From DAOPXV01 sp964551445 (GTDB taxonomy: Bacteria; Muiribacteriota; UBA9980): 64,000 nt of DNA. The notes beneath the pieces are model-generated. The model was not told the DNA's origin. It did not search any database and saw only the letters and a program-made list of their open reading frames with translations. The position numbers and the translations under genes were made by a program. This document shows, piece by piece, positions 8,786-19,046 of the stretch (the stretch's first letter is position 1; each line of letters opens with the position of its first letter). The stretch spans positions 182,786 to 246,785 of the forward strand of contig CAZKCG010000003.1 of NCBI GenBank assembly GCA_964551445.1, in the 5' to 3' direction.

Positions 8786-9688
8786 TCAGGGTTTCACGTA
8801 AACGTTTTTTGAAACCACCGCTGAGATCATGCCGTTTGAATCAATGGCCTGCGCCCATATAGTGTGCGTGCCCTGACTTAATTTATAAGGCAATAAGATC
8901 AAACCCGAAGTCTGATAAATATAAATATTCGGATTGTCTACCGAACAATAATATCCTTTGATCGTCGCCTGAGATCCGGTCGTAACCTTCGCTGAAAGCG
9001 CGATATAAATACTGTCGTTGACGGTCGGGGTTTCCGGAGTTATGTTAATGCCGGATACAGCAAAAGAGTCCGGCGTGGTTGACGCGGAAAAGTTATAAAC
9101 GATCACGAACGCCGTAAAATGATTCAAATTCGCGACTATCTTGCGCTGCTGATCGTCTATCGTATAACTATCGACCTCATGCCAGTTTCCGTTCTGGAAA
9201 TAAATAAGCTCGAGTTTCCGGGGATCGTAACTTGCGGCCAGTTTGCTTAATAAGAAAGGGATCTCGATCGTAATGTCCTTGCTGAAAAAATTCGAATCCG
9301 ATCTCAGGTCATAGACCGGCGATACAATATTAGACGGTATCTGCGATTTAAACTCGCTTGCGGCTATCGCTTCCTGATCGAGCCTTTTGATGGTCACGGT
9401 TTCGGCTTTTGACAAAGCGCCGGCAGGTATCACGACCTTAAGATCAGCCGCGTTGATATCCGAATTCGACATGACGACGGTTCCGCCCGCGGTCGAACTT
9501 ATCATCGCTGATACGGTTTTACCCATGGCGGCCGTTCCGCCCGCCGTTGAATTTGAGTCATTATCGCCGGCATTGAATAAAACTCCGGTCACTAAATATC
9601 CGGGGCCGCTGTCTCCGCAGCCCGCGAACAAAGACGCTAAAAGCAAAGAAAACATAGCGAATACTATTATCGATCCATTTTTTTTCAT
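8786..9688 (-). CDS. Lipoprotein with ZU5-like and C-terminal Ig-like regions
   Basis: This 300-residue protein has a lipoprotein signal peptide with lipobox LFAGC (cysteine at about residue 24), followed by a low-complexity Ser/Thr/Gly linker. Residues about 75-195 contain VIPAGALSKAETVTIKRLD and a following ITIEIPF strand, as in ZU5-like extracellular modules, ending in LNHFTAFVIVY. The last 90 residues form beta strands (VNDSIYIALSA, GTHTIWAQAID) consistent with an Ig-like domain. It is probably a surface or periplasmic lipoprotein. It starts 50 bases after the stop of the exported protein encoded at 9739-10656 and is probably in the same transcript. Confidence 0.8.
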   Translation of the reverse strand: MKKNGSIIVFAMFSLLLASLFAGCGDSGPGYLVTGVLFNAGDNDSNSTAGGTAAMGKTVSAMISSTAGGTVVMSNSDINAADLKVVIPAGALSKAETVTIKRLDQEAIAASEFKSQIPSNIVSPVYDLRSDSNFFSKDITIEIPFLLSKLAASYDPRKLELIYFQNGNWHEVDSYTIDDQQRKIVANLNHFTAFVIVYNFSASTTPDSFAVSGINITPETPTVNDSIYIALSAKVTTGSQATIKGYYCSVDNPNIYIYQTSGLILLPYKLSQGTHTIWAQAIDSNGMISAVVSKNVYVKP

Positions 9689-9738
9689 TAGATACTCCTA
9701 TTTTCAACGCGATTTTTCAAAACCGCGGATCATATTTT

Positions 9739-10656
9739 TTAAAGTTTCATATTCTGATATAAACCGTCCACGGCTTCTTTCACGGTATATGACATGAGTC
9801 CACTGTTTCCGCGGAAGATCCCGAAAACCTGTCTTTTTTTATTTCGTCTGACCAGATTTTCGAAAATGATGCTGTTTTTCGAGGCGTCGAATATATGCGA
9901 GCTTAGCGTTACATCCGCATAATTATGAACGCCGAAGAAAGGCAGATCGATCAAAACGCCGGCCGCTGATATTTTTTTATATCTTTCAAAACGGCCGATC
10001 TCTCCGCCTACGATGTAGCGCGCGTTGTGCTTCCGGGCGATACCGGCATAATCTTTCATATTTAAGCCGCCGGATCCATCCCCGCCGATATTTAACCGCA
10101 CCACTTTTAAATTTTTATTCTTAAAATATTTTTCAACAAAATAAGCAACATTGTCCAATGCTTCCGTCTTTTTATTTGTCAGATCATTGAACGGAACGAG
10201 CAATACAGTATTGTTTTGACTCCCGGTTCCGTCTAACGATACTTTCCGGTAAAGCCGGTCATCGTTCCCGCCGTTTTGTATGATCTTTCTATATTTACTT
10301 ATTGGATCCGCCAAAACGCTTTTGTTCTGAGCTTCTCCGGAACCGGCAAAAGTTATTATTTTAGCCCCCGCAGGCTTTTTCGCCGTGTTTTTTATCGAAT
10401 TTTTTATTATGCGCCTCGCTTCGCCGCGCGAAATGTCCCGGCCATAATCAATTCTCACGCGTGAAATTATATATCCTTCAACGGACATATAATCTGTTTC
10501 AGCCGTAAAAGGTTTTACGGTTGAAATATCAGCGATAATGTAATTGTCGCTTGAAAGCGCGGGATCGTAAAAAAAGATGACGGACAGAAAAAAGAGAGTT
10601 AAACAGGACAAACCGATAAGCGGCCTGGAACATTTAAAGGATTTTAAAAAGATCAA
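9739..10656 (-). CDS. Exported protein with a C-terminal TolB-N/LpoB-like region
   Basis: A longer frame to an ATG at 10713 exists, but a TTG at 10656 has GGAGG six bases upstream and gives a clean signal peptide (KCSRPLIGLSCLTLFF...ALSS). I therefore start there, giving 305 residues. The first half has a strand-rich region with GYIISRVRIDYGRDISRGEARR. The second half reads VLLVPFNDLT..., then NVAYFVEKYFKNKNLKVV, then ARKHNARYIVGGEIGRFERY. That pattern is typical of periplasmic proteins with the TolB-N/LpoB/CsgG-like fold, which build outer-membrane-associated complexes. Function is not assigned. Upstream, TTGACT-N17-TAGAGT can be drawn on the minus strand (10774 to 10746). Confidence 0.75.
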   Translation of the reverse strand: MIFLKSFKCSRPLIGLSCLTLFFLSVIFFYDPALSSDNYIIADISTVKPFTAETDYMSVEGYIISRVRIDYGRDISRGEARRIIKNSIKNTAKKPAGAKIITFAGSGEAQNKSVLADPISKYRKIIQNGGNDDRLYRKVSLDGTGSQNNTVLLVPFNDLTNKKTEALDNVAYFVEKYFKNKNLKVVRLNIGGDGSGGLNMKDYAGIARKHNARYIVGGEIGRFERYKKISAAGVLIDLPFFGVHNYADVTLSSHIFDASKNSIIFENLVRRNKKRQVFGIFRGNSGLMSYTVKEAVDGLYQNMKL

Positions 10657-10931
10657 AGCATACCTCCGTATATCATTAATAAAGCAAATTTCCTTGCCAT
10701 GATAAAAGTACACTTGACGGTCTTCAATTTTGAAAGATTGATTATACTCTACATCTAAACCTGGCTAAAGTCAATCTAATTAATTTTTTATGACATTCCA
10801 CGGACCTTTTGCACTTTTTTAAAATCAGACCGCCTGACTATATTCATAAATTTTTTCTGTGCTGCCTTAACGGCCCTTCGCCAAAATCAGCGTATATCAA
10901 GAAAATATAACTGTTGGTTCATATTTTTTTG

Positions 10932-10998
10932 CCGCTTTCAGTAATGGCATACCTCATTTGCCTTCGGGTTGCGGTTTTCGCTCGGAAGCGGTTTTTTT
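10932..10998 (+). ncRNA. Candidate structured RNA ending in an intrinsic terminator
   Basis: The outer stem CCGCTTTC (10932-10939) / GGAAGCGG (10984-10991) encloses two smaller helices and is followed by TTTTTTT. No plus-strand gene lies upstream, so the terminator must end either an undetected small RNA or read-through. It matches no riboswitch class I can recall in full. Confidence 0.3.
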
Positions 10999-11003
10999 CA
11001 CTC

Positions 11004-11032
11004 TTGTAAAATAAATAAAAATATGATAAAAT
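11004..11032 (+). promoter_or_regulatory. Promoter of the HU gene
   Basis: TTGTAA at 11004-11009, a 17-base spacer, then TAAAAT at 11027-11032. It lies 95 bases before the start codon. Confidence 0.65.
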
Positions 11033-11127
11033 TATTCGCCGGTCTAAAAAACCCGGACCCAGGCCCGGACCCTGAATAAACTTTGGTCAGCGGATCGGCG
11101 TAAAATATTAACGAGGAGCAGAATTAA

Positions 11128-11409
11128 ATGCACAAAACTGAAATGGTAAAAGAAATGGCTAAAAAAACAGGGCTTTCATTAAAAGACTCGAAACACGCCC
11201 TTGACACAACATTACACATAATCCGCGACACTTTGAAAAAAGGCGACAGACTCATACTGATAGGCTTCGGAACTTTCACGACCGCTAAACGCAAAGAAAG
11301 AACGGCCAGAAGCTTCCAGACCGGAAAAACGATAAAGATAAAAGCTAAAAAAGTCGTAAAATTCAAAGCCGGAAAAGCGCTTTCAGAAATAGTTAAAAAA
11401 TCGAAATAA
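11128..11409 (+). CDS. HU-family DNA-binding protein
   Basis: The 93 residues match the HU/IHF family along the full length. An N-terminal helical dimerisation part (KTEMVKEMAKKTGLSLKDS) is followed by the DNA-binding arm beginning GDRLILIGFGTF. The conserved RKERTAR motif leads into GKTIKIKAKKVVKFKAGKAL. This is the ordinary length for HU. Such proteins bend and coat DNA in the nucleoid. A GAGGAGC Shine-Dalgarno lies upstream. Confidence 0.96.
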   Translation: MHKTEMVKEMAKKTGLSLKDSKHALDTTLHIIRDTLKKGDRLILIGFGTFTTAKRKERTARSFQTGKTIKIKAKKVVKFKAGKALSEIVKKSK

Positions 11410-11463
11410 TAAAAGATAATATTAACGGTTCTTATGTTATTGCAAACGACAATAATTAGTTAC

Positions 11464-11520
11464 CGTGTCATTGCGAGCGCAGCGTGGCGGGCAGCGGAGA
11501 TCGCTTCCCGCAAGCCGCCG
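11464..11520. repeat. Dispersed GTCATTGCGAGC-type intergenic repeat copy
   Basis: A stretch beginning GTGTCATTGCGAGCGCAGCG, with a GCGGG/CCCGC inverted repeat inside, resembles the short palindromic GTCATTGCGAG... elements scattered between genes in many bacterial genomes. Only fragments with the same flavour recur in this window (near 16806-16822). Confidence 0.45.
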
Positions 11521-11549
11521 CTTGCTATATATCAAAAAAGTCAGGCAGA

Positions 11550-11882
11550 ATGATCTCCAGGGATTTTTTCGTATATATCATCGAATGCGCGAACGGAAAT
11601 TATTATACCGGCTATACGACCGATATAAAAAGGCGCGTTAAAACGCACATCAGCGGAGAACGGGTGGCCGCCAAATTCACGAAAAGTTTCAAGGCCGTGA
11701 AATTAGTGGCTTGCTGGGTTATTTCAGGCGTCCGCGGCGACGCGCTTCGAGTCGAATGCTTTATTAAAAAATGCGCGAGAAAGGTCAAGGAGATCTTCGT
11801 GGCAGATCCTTACAAACTGAAGCTTTTGATGCTTGAAAAAAGGGATGCCGTGCCCGAGATACGAATATACGAACCGTTATAA
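11550..11882 (+). CDS. GIY-YIG superfamily endonuclease (YhbQ-like)
   Basis: The frame is open from 11484, but conserved sequence begins at the ATG at 11550, giving 110 residues. It shows the GIY-YIG core: FVYIIECANGNYYTGYT, then DIKRRVKTH with the catalytic arginine region, then RVECFIKK with the catalytic glutamate, and DPYKLKLL. Single-domain proteins of this UPF0213/YhbQ type have been linked to DNA processing, but the cellular role is poorly defined. The 5' leader overlaps a dispersed repeat. Confidence 0.88.
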   Translation: MISRDFFVYIIECANGNYYTGYTTDIKRRVKTHISGERVAAKFTKSFKAVKLVACWVISGVRGDALRVECFIKKCARKVKEIFVADPYKLKLLMLEKRDAVPEIRIYEPL

Positions 11883-11945
11883 AACCATAATTCACGGCGC
11901 CCGTGCCATAAATTCCCGGACAAGATTTTCAGAGGAGCCCGATAT

Positions 11946-12788
11946 TTGGATATTGAAGACATTAAAATAGGCGATATCAAAAAGATACCGCTTTTAAGTA
12001 ATTTCAACGATACCGAGCTTACCAACCTTTTAGAGGTCGCATCCATCGACGCCTATAAGCCGGGACAGTTCATATTCCGCGAAGGCGATATGGGCTCCTG
12101 CATCCTCATGATAATTTTCGGAGCCGCCAAGATCTGCAAAAATTCGCCTGACGGAAAGATGTACGAAATAGCCCAGATCAATGAGAACGATTTCTTCGGT
12201 GAGATGTCCTTTCTCGACGTGGAAAACCGTAACAGGAGCGCCAACGCGGTCGCTTCGGGCGAAACTTTTATATTAAGCTTCTCGGAAGAAAGCTTCCGCG
12301 TCTTCGTCGTAAGGCACGCCCACGCCGCTTTCAGATTTTTAAGAAACATAGCGCTCGAGCTTCAGAAACGCCTCAAACAGTCCAACGCTAAACTCGTTAA
12401 AAATTATGACGACCTTATGAAGACGCACAATTCGATCGTCGAAAGCAGAAATTTCATGAGTTCGATAATAACCTGCGCGTCGGACATAATAATAATTTTA
12501 GACGGAGCCGAACGCGTCAGTTTATTTAATTCCGGCGCCGAACAGAACCTGAAGGTAAGCGCCTCACTCGTCATTGGAAAACCCATCGATTATATCTTCA
12601 TGGACGGCCATTACAGGCCTTTTATGAACGAATTATACGCCGGCCGCAGCATCTACAACCGGGATGTATATCTGAAAACCGCCGACGGCGGAACTATTCT
12701 CACAAACTTTTCAGCCTTCGCGACTATAGTGGTCCGCGATAAAAGGCCAATTCTTGAAAACGTCGCGATAGTTGCCAAAAAAAAATAA
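11946..12788 (+). CDS. Cyclic-nucleotide-binding domain protein with C-terminal PAS domain
   Basis: This 280-residue protein starts at TTG, supported by AGAGGAG about nine bases upstream. Residues about 15-130 form a Crp/Fnr-type cNMP-binding barrel (FNDTELTNLLEVA, GQFIFREGDMGSCILMI, ENDFFGEMSFLD, RSANAVASGETFILSF). A coiled coil (ALELQKRLKQSNAKLV) leads into a PAS domain at about 165-275. There is no helix-turn-helix, so it is not a transcription factor of the CRP type. The usual cAMP-contact pattern GE(L/M)(A/S)-N-x-R-S-A is present as GEMSFLDVENRNRSANA. A ligand-sensing signalling protein is the likely role, with partner unknown. Confidence 0.85.
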   Translation: MDIEDIKIGDIKKIPLLSNFNDTELTNLLEVASIDAYKPGQFIFREGDMGSCILMIIFGAAKICKNSPDGKMYEIAQINENDFFGEMSFLDVENRNRSANAVASGETFILSFSEESFRVFVVRHAHAAFRFLRNIALELQKRLKQSNAKLVKNYDDLMKTHNSIVESRNFMSSIITCASDIIIILDGAERVSLFNSGAEQNLKVSASLVIGKPIDYIFMDGHYRPFMNELYAGRSIYNRDVYLKTADGGTILTNFSAFATIVVRDKRPILENVAIVAKKK

Positions 12789-12905
12789 ATGCACGATTAT
12801 CGCATCACCTCCGTAACGATGGCAATATGATCGCCTTCCCGATCAATTTCAACACAAAAGATCAACCGCGGCCATCAGGTCAAGGCTATAAAATAACATC
12901 TCGAC

Positions 12906-12934
12906 TTGACATAAGCGTTTATTTTTTCTATAAT
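12906..12934 (+). promoter_or_regulatory. Consensus promoter of the phospholipase C-like gene
   Basis: TTGACA at 12906-12911, exactly 17 bases, then TATAAT at 12929-12934: a perfect sigma-70 consensus. The gene starts 48 bases later, with AAGGAGATA as ribosome binding site. Confidence 0.9.
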
Positions 12935-12982
12935 TAGTTGTGACATTTATATTATATGAGCAAGATCTAAGGAGATAAACAT

Positions 12983-14503
12983 ATGCAATATAAACGCTTT
13001 ATGACAGCCGGTCTTGTTTTTGCCGCTTTTTTCACTTTTTCCGGGAACGCTTACGGCTGGGGAAGCCTTACTCACATGAGTCTTATCCTTGAAGCCGGAC
13101 AGAAAGAGAAACTTCCCGTCGCGCCGGAATATATGGGCGCGTTCCTCGCGGGCTCTACCGAACCGGATATCGGCGTTATGAGTTCCGGCGCGCAGAGCGT
13201 TAACGGCAACTATTTCGTATATCACGACGCAGCTTTCGTAGAAGCCATGAAAAAGGTCGCGGAGACCAAAAAAAGTCCGGAACGCGAGATGCTTCTGGCG
13301 CGCGCCATGGGCTACGCGGCCCATTTAAAAGGCGATTCGATAGCTCACGCCGGCGAAGGCTACTCGAACGCGAAAGAAGTTTACACTTCAATAAAAAAAT
13401 ACGACAAAGCGCACCATCTGACCACCGAATTCATGGTCGACACGCTCTCTTACGCTAAAAACAAGAAAGAATTCGATAAATATAAAGCGAATTATATCGA
13501 CGCCGACACGCTTGTCGAGGTCCGGAACGAATACGCCAAAATAAAAGGGATCACCCTTGAATCCGATAAAAAACAGCTTAAAATGGATATTTTAAAACAC
13601 CGCGCGACCGTTATAACCGATCAGGCTGTGGCAGAGAACGTTATAAGCGCGCGGCCCGATATTTTAAAACAGATGGATGAATTATGTAAAGACAGATTTG
13701 ACGGCGTTAACGGCAACGGCGGAATAAACAGGTCGGTCGAACTTGTAGCCGCCGCTTTTAAGAACGGCGATATAATGAAGGTCGAAAAACGGAAAGCAGA
13801 TGGAAATTTACTCCAGAGGGCCGGAAATTTCGCTTCCAGGCTGGTCCAGACAGGCATTAACGAAGGCGCCGAACTGACCGAAAAAGGACTCATGAATTTC
13901 GCGAAGATAGATTTCATAAGAAAAAACGCCGAAAAACTGGCCAGCTCCAAACTCAAAGGAAACGAAGGGCTTATCGGCAGATTCATAATAAATCTTGTCG
14001 GCGATAAAAAAATGGCGTTAGACGAAATACTATATAAAGCCGAACTCCCGGGCGCCAATATGTCCGACGCCGCCATAAAACTTAAAATGGCTGAAAAAGA
14101 ACTTGAAATTTTAAAAAAGAATACCGACGCCGCTTACAACGAATATAAAAACAGGCCCTGGTGGAAGGTATGGTTATATTTCACCAATTCCGATAAAAAG
14201 AACTATGAAAAATTAAACGCCGAACTCGCGGCTAAAACCGCGGAACTTGAAAAACTCAAAAAGGCGGCCGCTGGAACGAATGATGTAACGGCTGATGCGG
14301 CGAATGTCCAGGCTAAAGCGAAAGCTGGAACAGAAGAAGAAAAAAATGGAGAAACGAAGACGCCTGAGATCAAAGCCGCTTATGACGAGATGCGCGCTGC
14401 CTACCAGAACTATCTCGACGCGGGCGCTCCGGAGAATGGACAGGTTTTTGAACTTTATAAAGCGGCCTGCGAGAAATACAAGGAAGTATCCGGTCGCAAA
14501 TAA
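12983..14503 (+). CDS. Exported zinc-dependent phospholipase C-like protein with coiled-coil tail
   Basis: A 506-residue protein with a signal peptide (AAFFTFSGNAYG). The mature N-terminus begins WGSLTHMSL, as in bacterial zinc-dependent phospholipases C, where the first Trp and His ligate zinc. Further ligand-bearing motifs are AGSTEPDIG, YHDAAF, GYAAHLKGDSIAHAG and HHLTTEFMVD, all within the first 160 residues. From about residue 360 the protein becomes a long charged coiled coil (KLKMAEKELEILKK, AKTAELEKLKKAA) with an Ala/Glu-rich linker, which is not part of the family fold. It is secreted or periplasmic and probably acts on phospholipid head groups. The tail may anchor it or mediate oligomerisation. 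Confidence 0.83.
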   Translation: MQYKRFMTAGLVFAAFFTFSGNAYGWGSLTHMSLILEAGQKEKLPVAPEYMGAFLAGSTEPDIGVMSSGAQSVNGNYFVYHDAAFVEAMKKVAETKKSPEREMLLARAMGYAAHLKGDSIAHAGEGYSNAKEVYTSIKKYDKAHHLTTEFMVDTLSYAKNKKEFDKYKANYIDADTLVEVRNEYAKIKGITLESDKKQLKMDILKHRATVITDQAVAENVISARPDILKQMDELCKDRFDGVNGNGGINRSVELVAAAFKNGDIMKVEKRKADGNLLQRAGNFASRLVQTGINEGAELTEKGLMNFAKIDFIRKNAEKLASSKLKGNEGLIGRFIINLVGDKKMALDEILYKAELPGANMSDAAIKLKMAEKELEILKKNTDAAYNEYKNRPWWKVWLYFTNSDKKNYEKLNAELAAKTAELEKLKKAAAGTNDVTADAANVQAKAKAGTEEEKNGETKTPEIKAAYDEMRAAYQNYLDAGAPENGQVFELYKAACEKYKEVSGRK

Positions 14504-15047
14504 CATTGTTTTTTTAACGTGATTCATCAGCAGCGCCAGGTGTTTTAAGTATAAATAACGTATTTATTTATCAGGATCGCTATAATTTTTAAAAAATGTA
14601 TCAATTAAATATGAAGTGTGGTATAATATGCTTGCGGCGTTTGAAATGCGCGCCGTGAGCGTATTTGTTTTTCATGATTTTATTGAAATGAAGGTCTTCT
14701 TCAAATGCCGCGCTTTGAAACCGACGGCGTCCGTTTGTTTTTCCGATGGGGAACTCTCCTTTTCAGAAGCATCACGGTTCAACTATTATTGTGTTTTAGA
14801 AATGTCCGTGAACGCGGATGTTTGATTCTTTGTGTGATATTTTATCATAATTTTAAACGCTCAAAAGGCCGAAATTCTGGTACGGTTTATGTGAAATCGT
14901 GGACGGCGGCTGAATTTAGAAAATATTAACGCGGTTATGGCCGCTTACTTGCTGAAAGTCAGGCCGTTCGAACGCATGAAAATATTTTGCTAAGGAAAGA
15001 AAAAAATGACATTAATTAATTTAACAGACTTACAAAAAGGAAAGAAA
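14504..15047 (+). other. Long leader region upstream of the DEAD-box helicase
   Basis: About 500 bases without a convincing gene. An extended -10 element TGGTATAAT lies at 14619-14627. From there to the helicase start is roughly 380-420 bases. The short frames at 14616-14825 and 14705-14929 lack ribosome binding sites and recognisable sequence. The leader is rich in GCGCG/CGGC half-stems. Long 5' UTRs are known for cold-shock genes such as csdA/deaD, and this could be one. Confidence 0.5.
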
Positions 15048-16751
<1,704 letters not shown>

Positions 16752-16771
16752 TTAGTAAAACAATAAACGGA

Positions 16772-16805
16772 ATCAATGGCTGCCGCGAGACCGGCGGCCG
16801 TTGAT
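16772..16805. repeat. 14-bp inverted repeat (REP-like hairpin)
   Basis: ATCAATGGCTGCCG pairs along all 14 positions with CGGCGGCCGTTGAT, allowing two G-U pairs. It is followed directly by CCCCGCAAGAATGACAA, which has the look of the reverse of the GTCATT...-type dispersed element seen at 11464. Confidence 0.45.
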
Positions 16806-16825
16806 CCCCGCAAGAATGACAATTG

Positions 16826-16849
16826 AATTCCCGCGAAAGCGGGAATTTT
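16826..16849 (+). terminator. Terminator after the DEAD-box helicase
   Basis: A perfect 9-bp stem AATTCCCGC/GCGGGAATT with a GAAA tetraloop, followed by TT. It ends 28 bases before the next start. Confidence 0.75.
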
Positions 16850-16877
16850 CATAGATAACATATTGAGGTAACAAACG

Positions 16878-17963
16878 ATGAATAATAAAACCATATTCGA
16901 AGAACTATTTAAAGCCGGAAAAATAAAGGTCAGAGGGTCTGATCTCTTTAACGCGCCGGTTGAGATGAAAACACCCGTGAATTTTGACAGGATCGAAGGG
17001 ATGCTGCTCGGTGGAGCGATAGGCGACAGCCTGGGTTTCCCGACCGAAAATATGCAGCCCCGCGAAAGGCTCGCTGCGCACGGCGAGATCATAGATTATC
17101 TTCCGATGGGGGAAGAGACGAGGGGCGTCCCGTCAGATGAAACGCAGTTCACTATGTGGACTCTCGAACAGATAATAAAAGACGGGTCTTTCAACGCCGA
17201 AGCCGCGGCCGGATCTTTTTTGAATAAAAAGATAATAGGTATGTCCAAAACCATAAAGGAATTTCTCACCAATTTTCATAAACATGGGAAAAAATGGAAT
17301 GAAGCGGGTTCCGATTCAGCCAACAGCTGTTCGATGATGAGGGTAACGCCCCTGATCCTCGCGCAATTAAAAGATCGTGACGCGAATTTGTGGATAGACA
17401 CCGCGTTATGTTCGATGATGACAAATAACGATCCAGCCGCGATAGGTTCATGTGCGGCGCTTCTGAATTTGATACTGGCCGCGATGAACATGGAAAAAGC
17501 CCCCGAACCGATGTTCTGGCTGGATAAATTCATCGAAACGCTTAAAGAATTCGAGACGGATATTGCTTATAAACCAAGATGCGCCCCTTACCGCGGTTAC
17601 AGCGGACCGCTTTCGGGTTATCTTGATAAAATCGTGCGCGAGGCGTATGACGAAGGACTGACGGTGCTGGAAGCCTGCGCGAAATGGCAGTCGGGTTCTT
17701 ATTTACTCGAGACGGTTCCCTGCGTGCTATATATTTTAATGAAAAATGGCGATAATTTTGAGAACGCGATCGTTCGAGCCGTGAACGACACGGACGACAA
17801 CGATACGATAGCCGCTATAGCGGGTTCGGTCATGGGCGCGCTGTATGGAAAATCCGGAATACCGAAAAGATGGGTCGATAATTTATCAGGCAGGACAGGC
17901 GTTTCAGACGACGGCAAAATATTTGAGATAATAAGATCGGCTGAAGAATTCCTGAAAAAATAA
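16878..17963 (+). CDS. ADP-ribosylglycohydrolase family protein
   Basis: The 361 residues match the DraG/ARH-type family. MLLGGAIGDSLGFPTE is near residue 42. SDETQFTMWTLEQI follows near 90, the first metal-binding segment (T/S-D-D/E). NSCSMMRVTPLI is near 150, and the second metal motif NDTDDNDTIAAIAGSVMGALYG near 305. The canonical form of that last motif is GGDTDTNAA, so the site is slightly altered but keeps its acidic residues. The first 40 residues are an extra N-terminal segment. These di-magnesium enzymes remove ADP-ribose from proteins or small molecules. No ADP-ribosyltransferase is encoded nearby. Confidence 0.85.
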   Translation: MNNKTIFEELFKAGKIKVRGSDLFNAPVEMKTPVNFDRIEGMLLGGAIGDSLGFPTENMQPRERLAAHGEIIDYLPMGEETRGVPSDETQFTMWTLEQIIKDGSFNAEAAAGSFLNKKIIGMSKTIKEFLTNFHKHGKKWNEAGSDSANSCSMMRVTPLILAQLKDRDANLWIDTALCSMMTNNDPAAIGSCAALLNLILAAMNMEKAPEPMFWLDKFIETLKEFETDIAYKPRCAPYRGYSGPLSGYLDKIVREAYDEGLTVLEACAKWQSGSYLLETVPCVLYILMKNGDNFENAIVRAVNDTDDNDTIAAIAGSVMGALYGKSGIPKRWVDNLSGRTGVSDDGKIFEIIRSAEEFLKK

Positions 17964-18009
17964 AGCTGGCTAAGCGGTTCCGGCCGTTTTACAATATCTA
18001 AAAATAAAA

Positions 18010-18047
18010 TAACGGCGCATTCTTTATACGAGTGCGCCGTTGTTTAT
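18010..18047. terminator. Bidirectional terminator
   Basis: AACGGCGCA and TGCGCCGTT form a 9-bp stem, with A/T tracts on both sides. It lies between convergent genes ending at 17963 and 18069, so it can serve both. Confidence 0.8.
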
Positions 18048-18068
18048 TAAACTTTTTAAAATTTTGAT

Positions 18069-19019
18069 CTAAAAACCTTTATGCTTTTTGACCTTTTCGT
18101 AAGCGTCCTGAATTTCCTGAAACCTTTTCGTGGCGTATTTAACGAAGTCGTCGGGCAGATTTTTTGAGATTATCATATCGGGATGGTAATCCCTGGCAAG
18201 CTTTTTGAAATTTTCCTTTATTTTTTCGACCGGGTCGCCCTCCGCGCATCCAAGCATTTCATATGACCTTTTAATATCGTTATCCGGTATGGCTCCCGTC
18301 CGCTTCGAATAAAAAGCCTTCATGTCCTCATAATCGTAATCCGATACTCCAAATATCTTCTGCGCGGATCTCATCAGCGCGTCCTCTTCCGGGGCATAAA
18401 CGCCGTCCGAAAAGGCCGTCTGAGCAAGCAGTCCGAACATCGAAGTTATAAGCCTCGTATCCTGTTTGAACATTTCATTATACTGGCGGGCGATGTCCTC
18501 GAACGAATAACTCGAGTTCTTCGCTTCAATAAAAGCCTTTTGAGCGAACTTGCGCTCTTTGGGATCCAACTTGAAATCATTGTCTATGATACTTGTGACG
18601 AAGGCGATCTCTTCCTTTGAGATGTGCCCGTCCGCTTTCGCCATTTTTCCGAGAAGGCCGAAAAATACGCCCAGCCATATCTGCTGCCGGCCGCCGTTAA
18701 GTTCTTCAACGCCGCCTTCATAATTCTCTTTTTTCAATGCGCTTTCGCCGTTATAAATAAAATCGTTCCTGCACGAAGGACATTTCCAGAGACCTTCGAA
18801 AGAGATAACTATATCAGCGCCGCAGTAAGGGCAGTCAACATTTATTTGTTTCTGTCCGGATGAGTTATTATTAAAGGAAGTGGTTCCGTTAAAATTATTA
18901 TTTTGCCGCGGATTTTCCTCGTCCACCGATCCGCCCAGCGCCGCTCCGATCAGCGCGCCTACCGGGCCGCCGAGGGCGAACCCTATGATCCCGCCGAAAA
19001 TTCCTAATCCCTGACCCAT
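18069..19019 (-). CDS. DnaJ/TerB-domain protein (DjlA-like) with glycine-zipper N-terminus
   Basis: The order in 316 residues is as follows. A glycine-zipper hydrophobic segment (GGIIGFALGGPVGALIGAALGG) at 5-27 is followed by an Asn-rich linker. A zinc ribbon with CPYC and CPSC comes at about 62-82. A TerB-type helical domain lies at 105-225 (FFGLLGKMAKADGHISKEE, LLAQTAFSDG). A C-terminal J-domain carries the HPD motif (ARDYHPD) and KRFQEIQDAYE. J-domains recruit DnaK and trigger its ATPase. The TerB plus J arrangement is that of DjlA, but here with an added zinc ribbon. It is the last gene of a three-gene minus-strand operon with gaps of 27 and 16 bases. Confidence 0.85.
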   Translation of the reverse strand: MGQGLGIFGGIIGFALGGPVGALIGAALGGSVDEENPRQNNNFNGTTSFNNNSSGQKQINVDCPYCGADIVISFEGLWKCPSCRNDFIYNGESALKKENYEGGVEELNGGRQQIWLGVFFGLLGKMAKADGHISKEEIAFVTSIIDNDFKLDPKERKFAQKAFIEAKNSSYSFEDIARQYNEMFKQDTRLITSMFGLLAQTAFSDGVYAPEEDALMRSAQKIFGVSDYDYEDMKAFYSKRTGAIPDNDIKRSYEMLGCAEGDPVEKIKENFKKLARDYHPDMIISKNLPDDFVKYATKRFQEIQDAYEKVKKHKGF

Positions 19020-19046
19020 TTTATAACCTCCGCGAGTTTTTTCTTT

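Larger units (their letters stand above)
10657..11127. other. Intergenic region between divergent genes, with a hairpin-rich segment
   Basis: No ORF is credible in these 471 bases. The left part carries the presumed promoter of the minus-strand exported protein. At 10932-10998 a structured segment ends in seven T residues. CCGCTTTC pairs with GGAAGCGG, enclosing GGCA/TGCC and GCG/CGC helices. The HU promoter follows at 11004-11032. A CCCGGACCC direct repeat lies at about 11051-11070. Confidence 0.6.

Noticed and set aside
10940..10965. Resemblance to the start of a fluoride (crcB) riboswitch (ATGGCATACCTC)
   Set aside because: The conserved 3' part (CTGATGATGCC) is missing and the downstream gene is HU, so the match is only to a short piece.
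14616..14929. Short overlapping frames of 69 and 74 codons before the helicase
   Set aside because: No ribosome binding sites, unusual amino-acid content, and position within a probable leader RNA.
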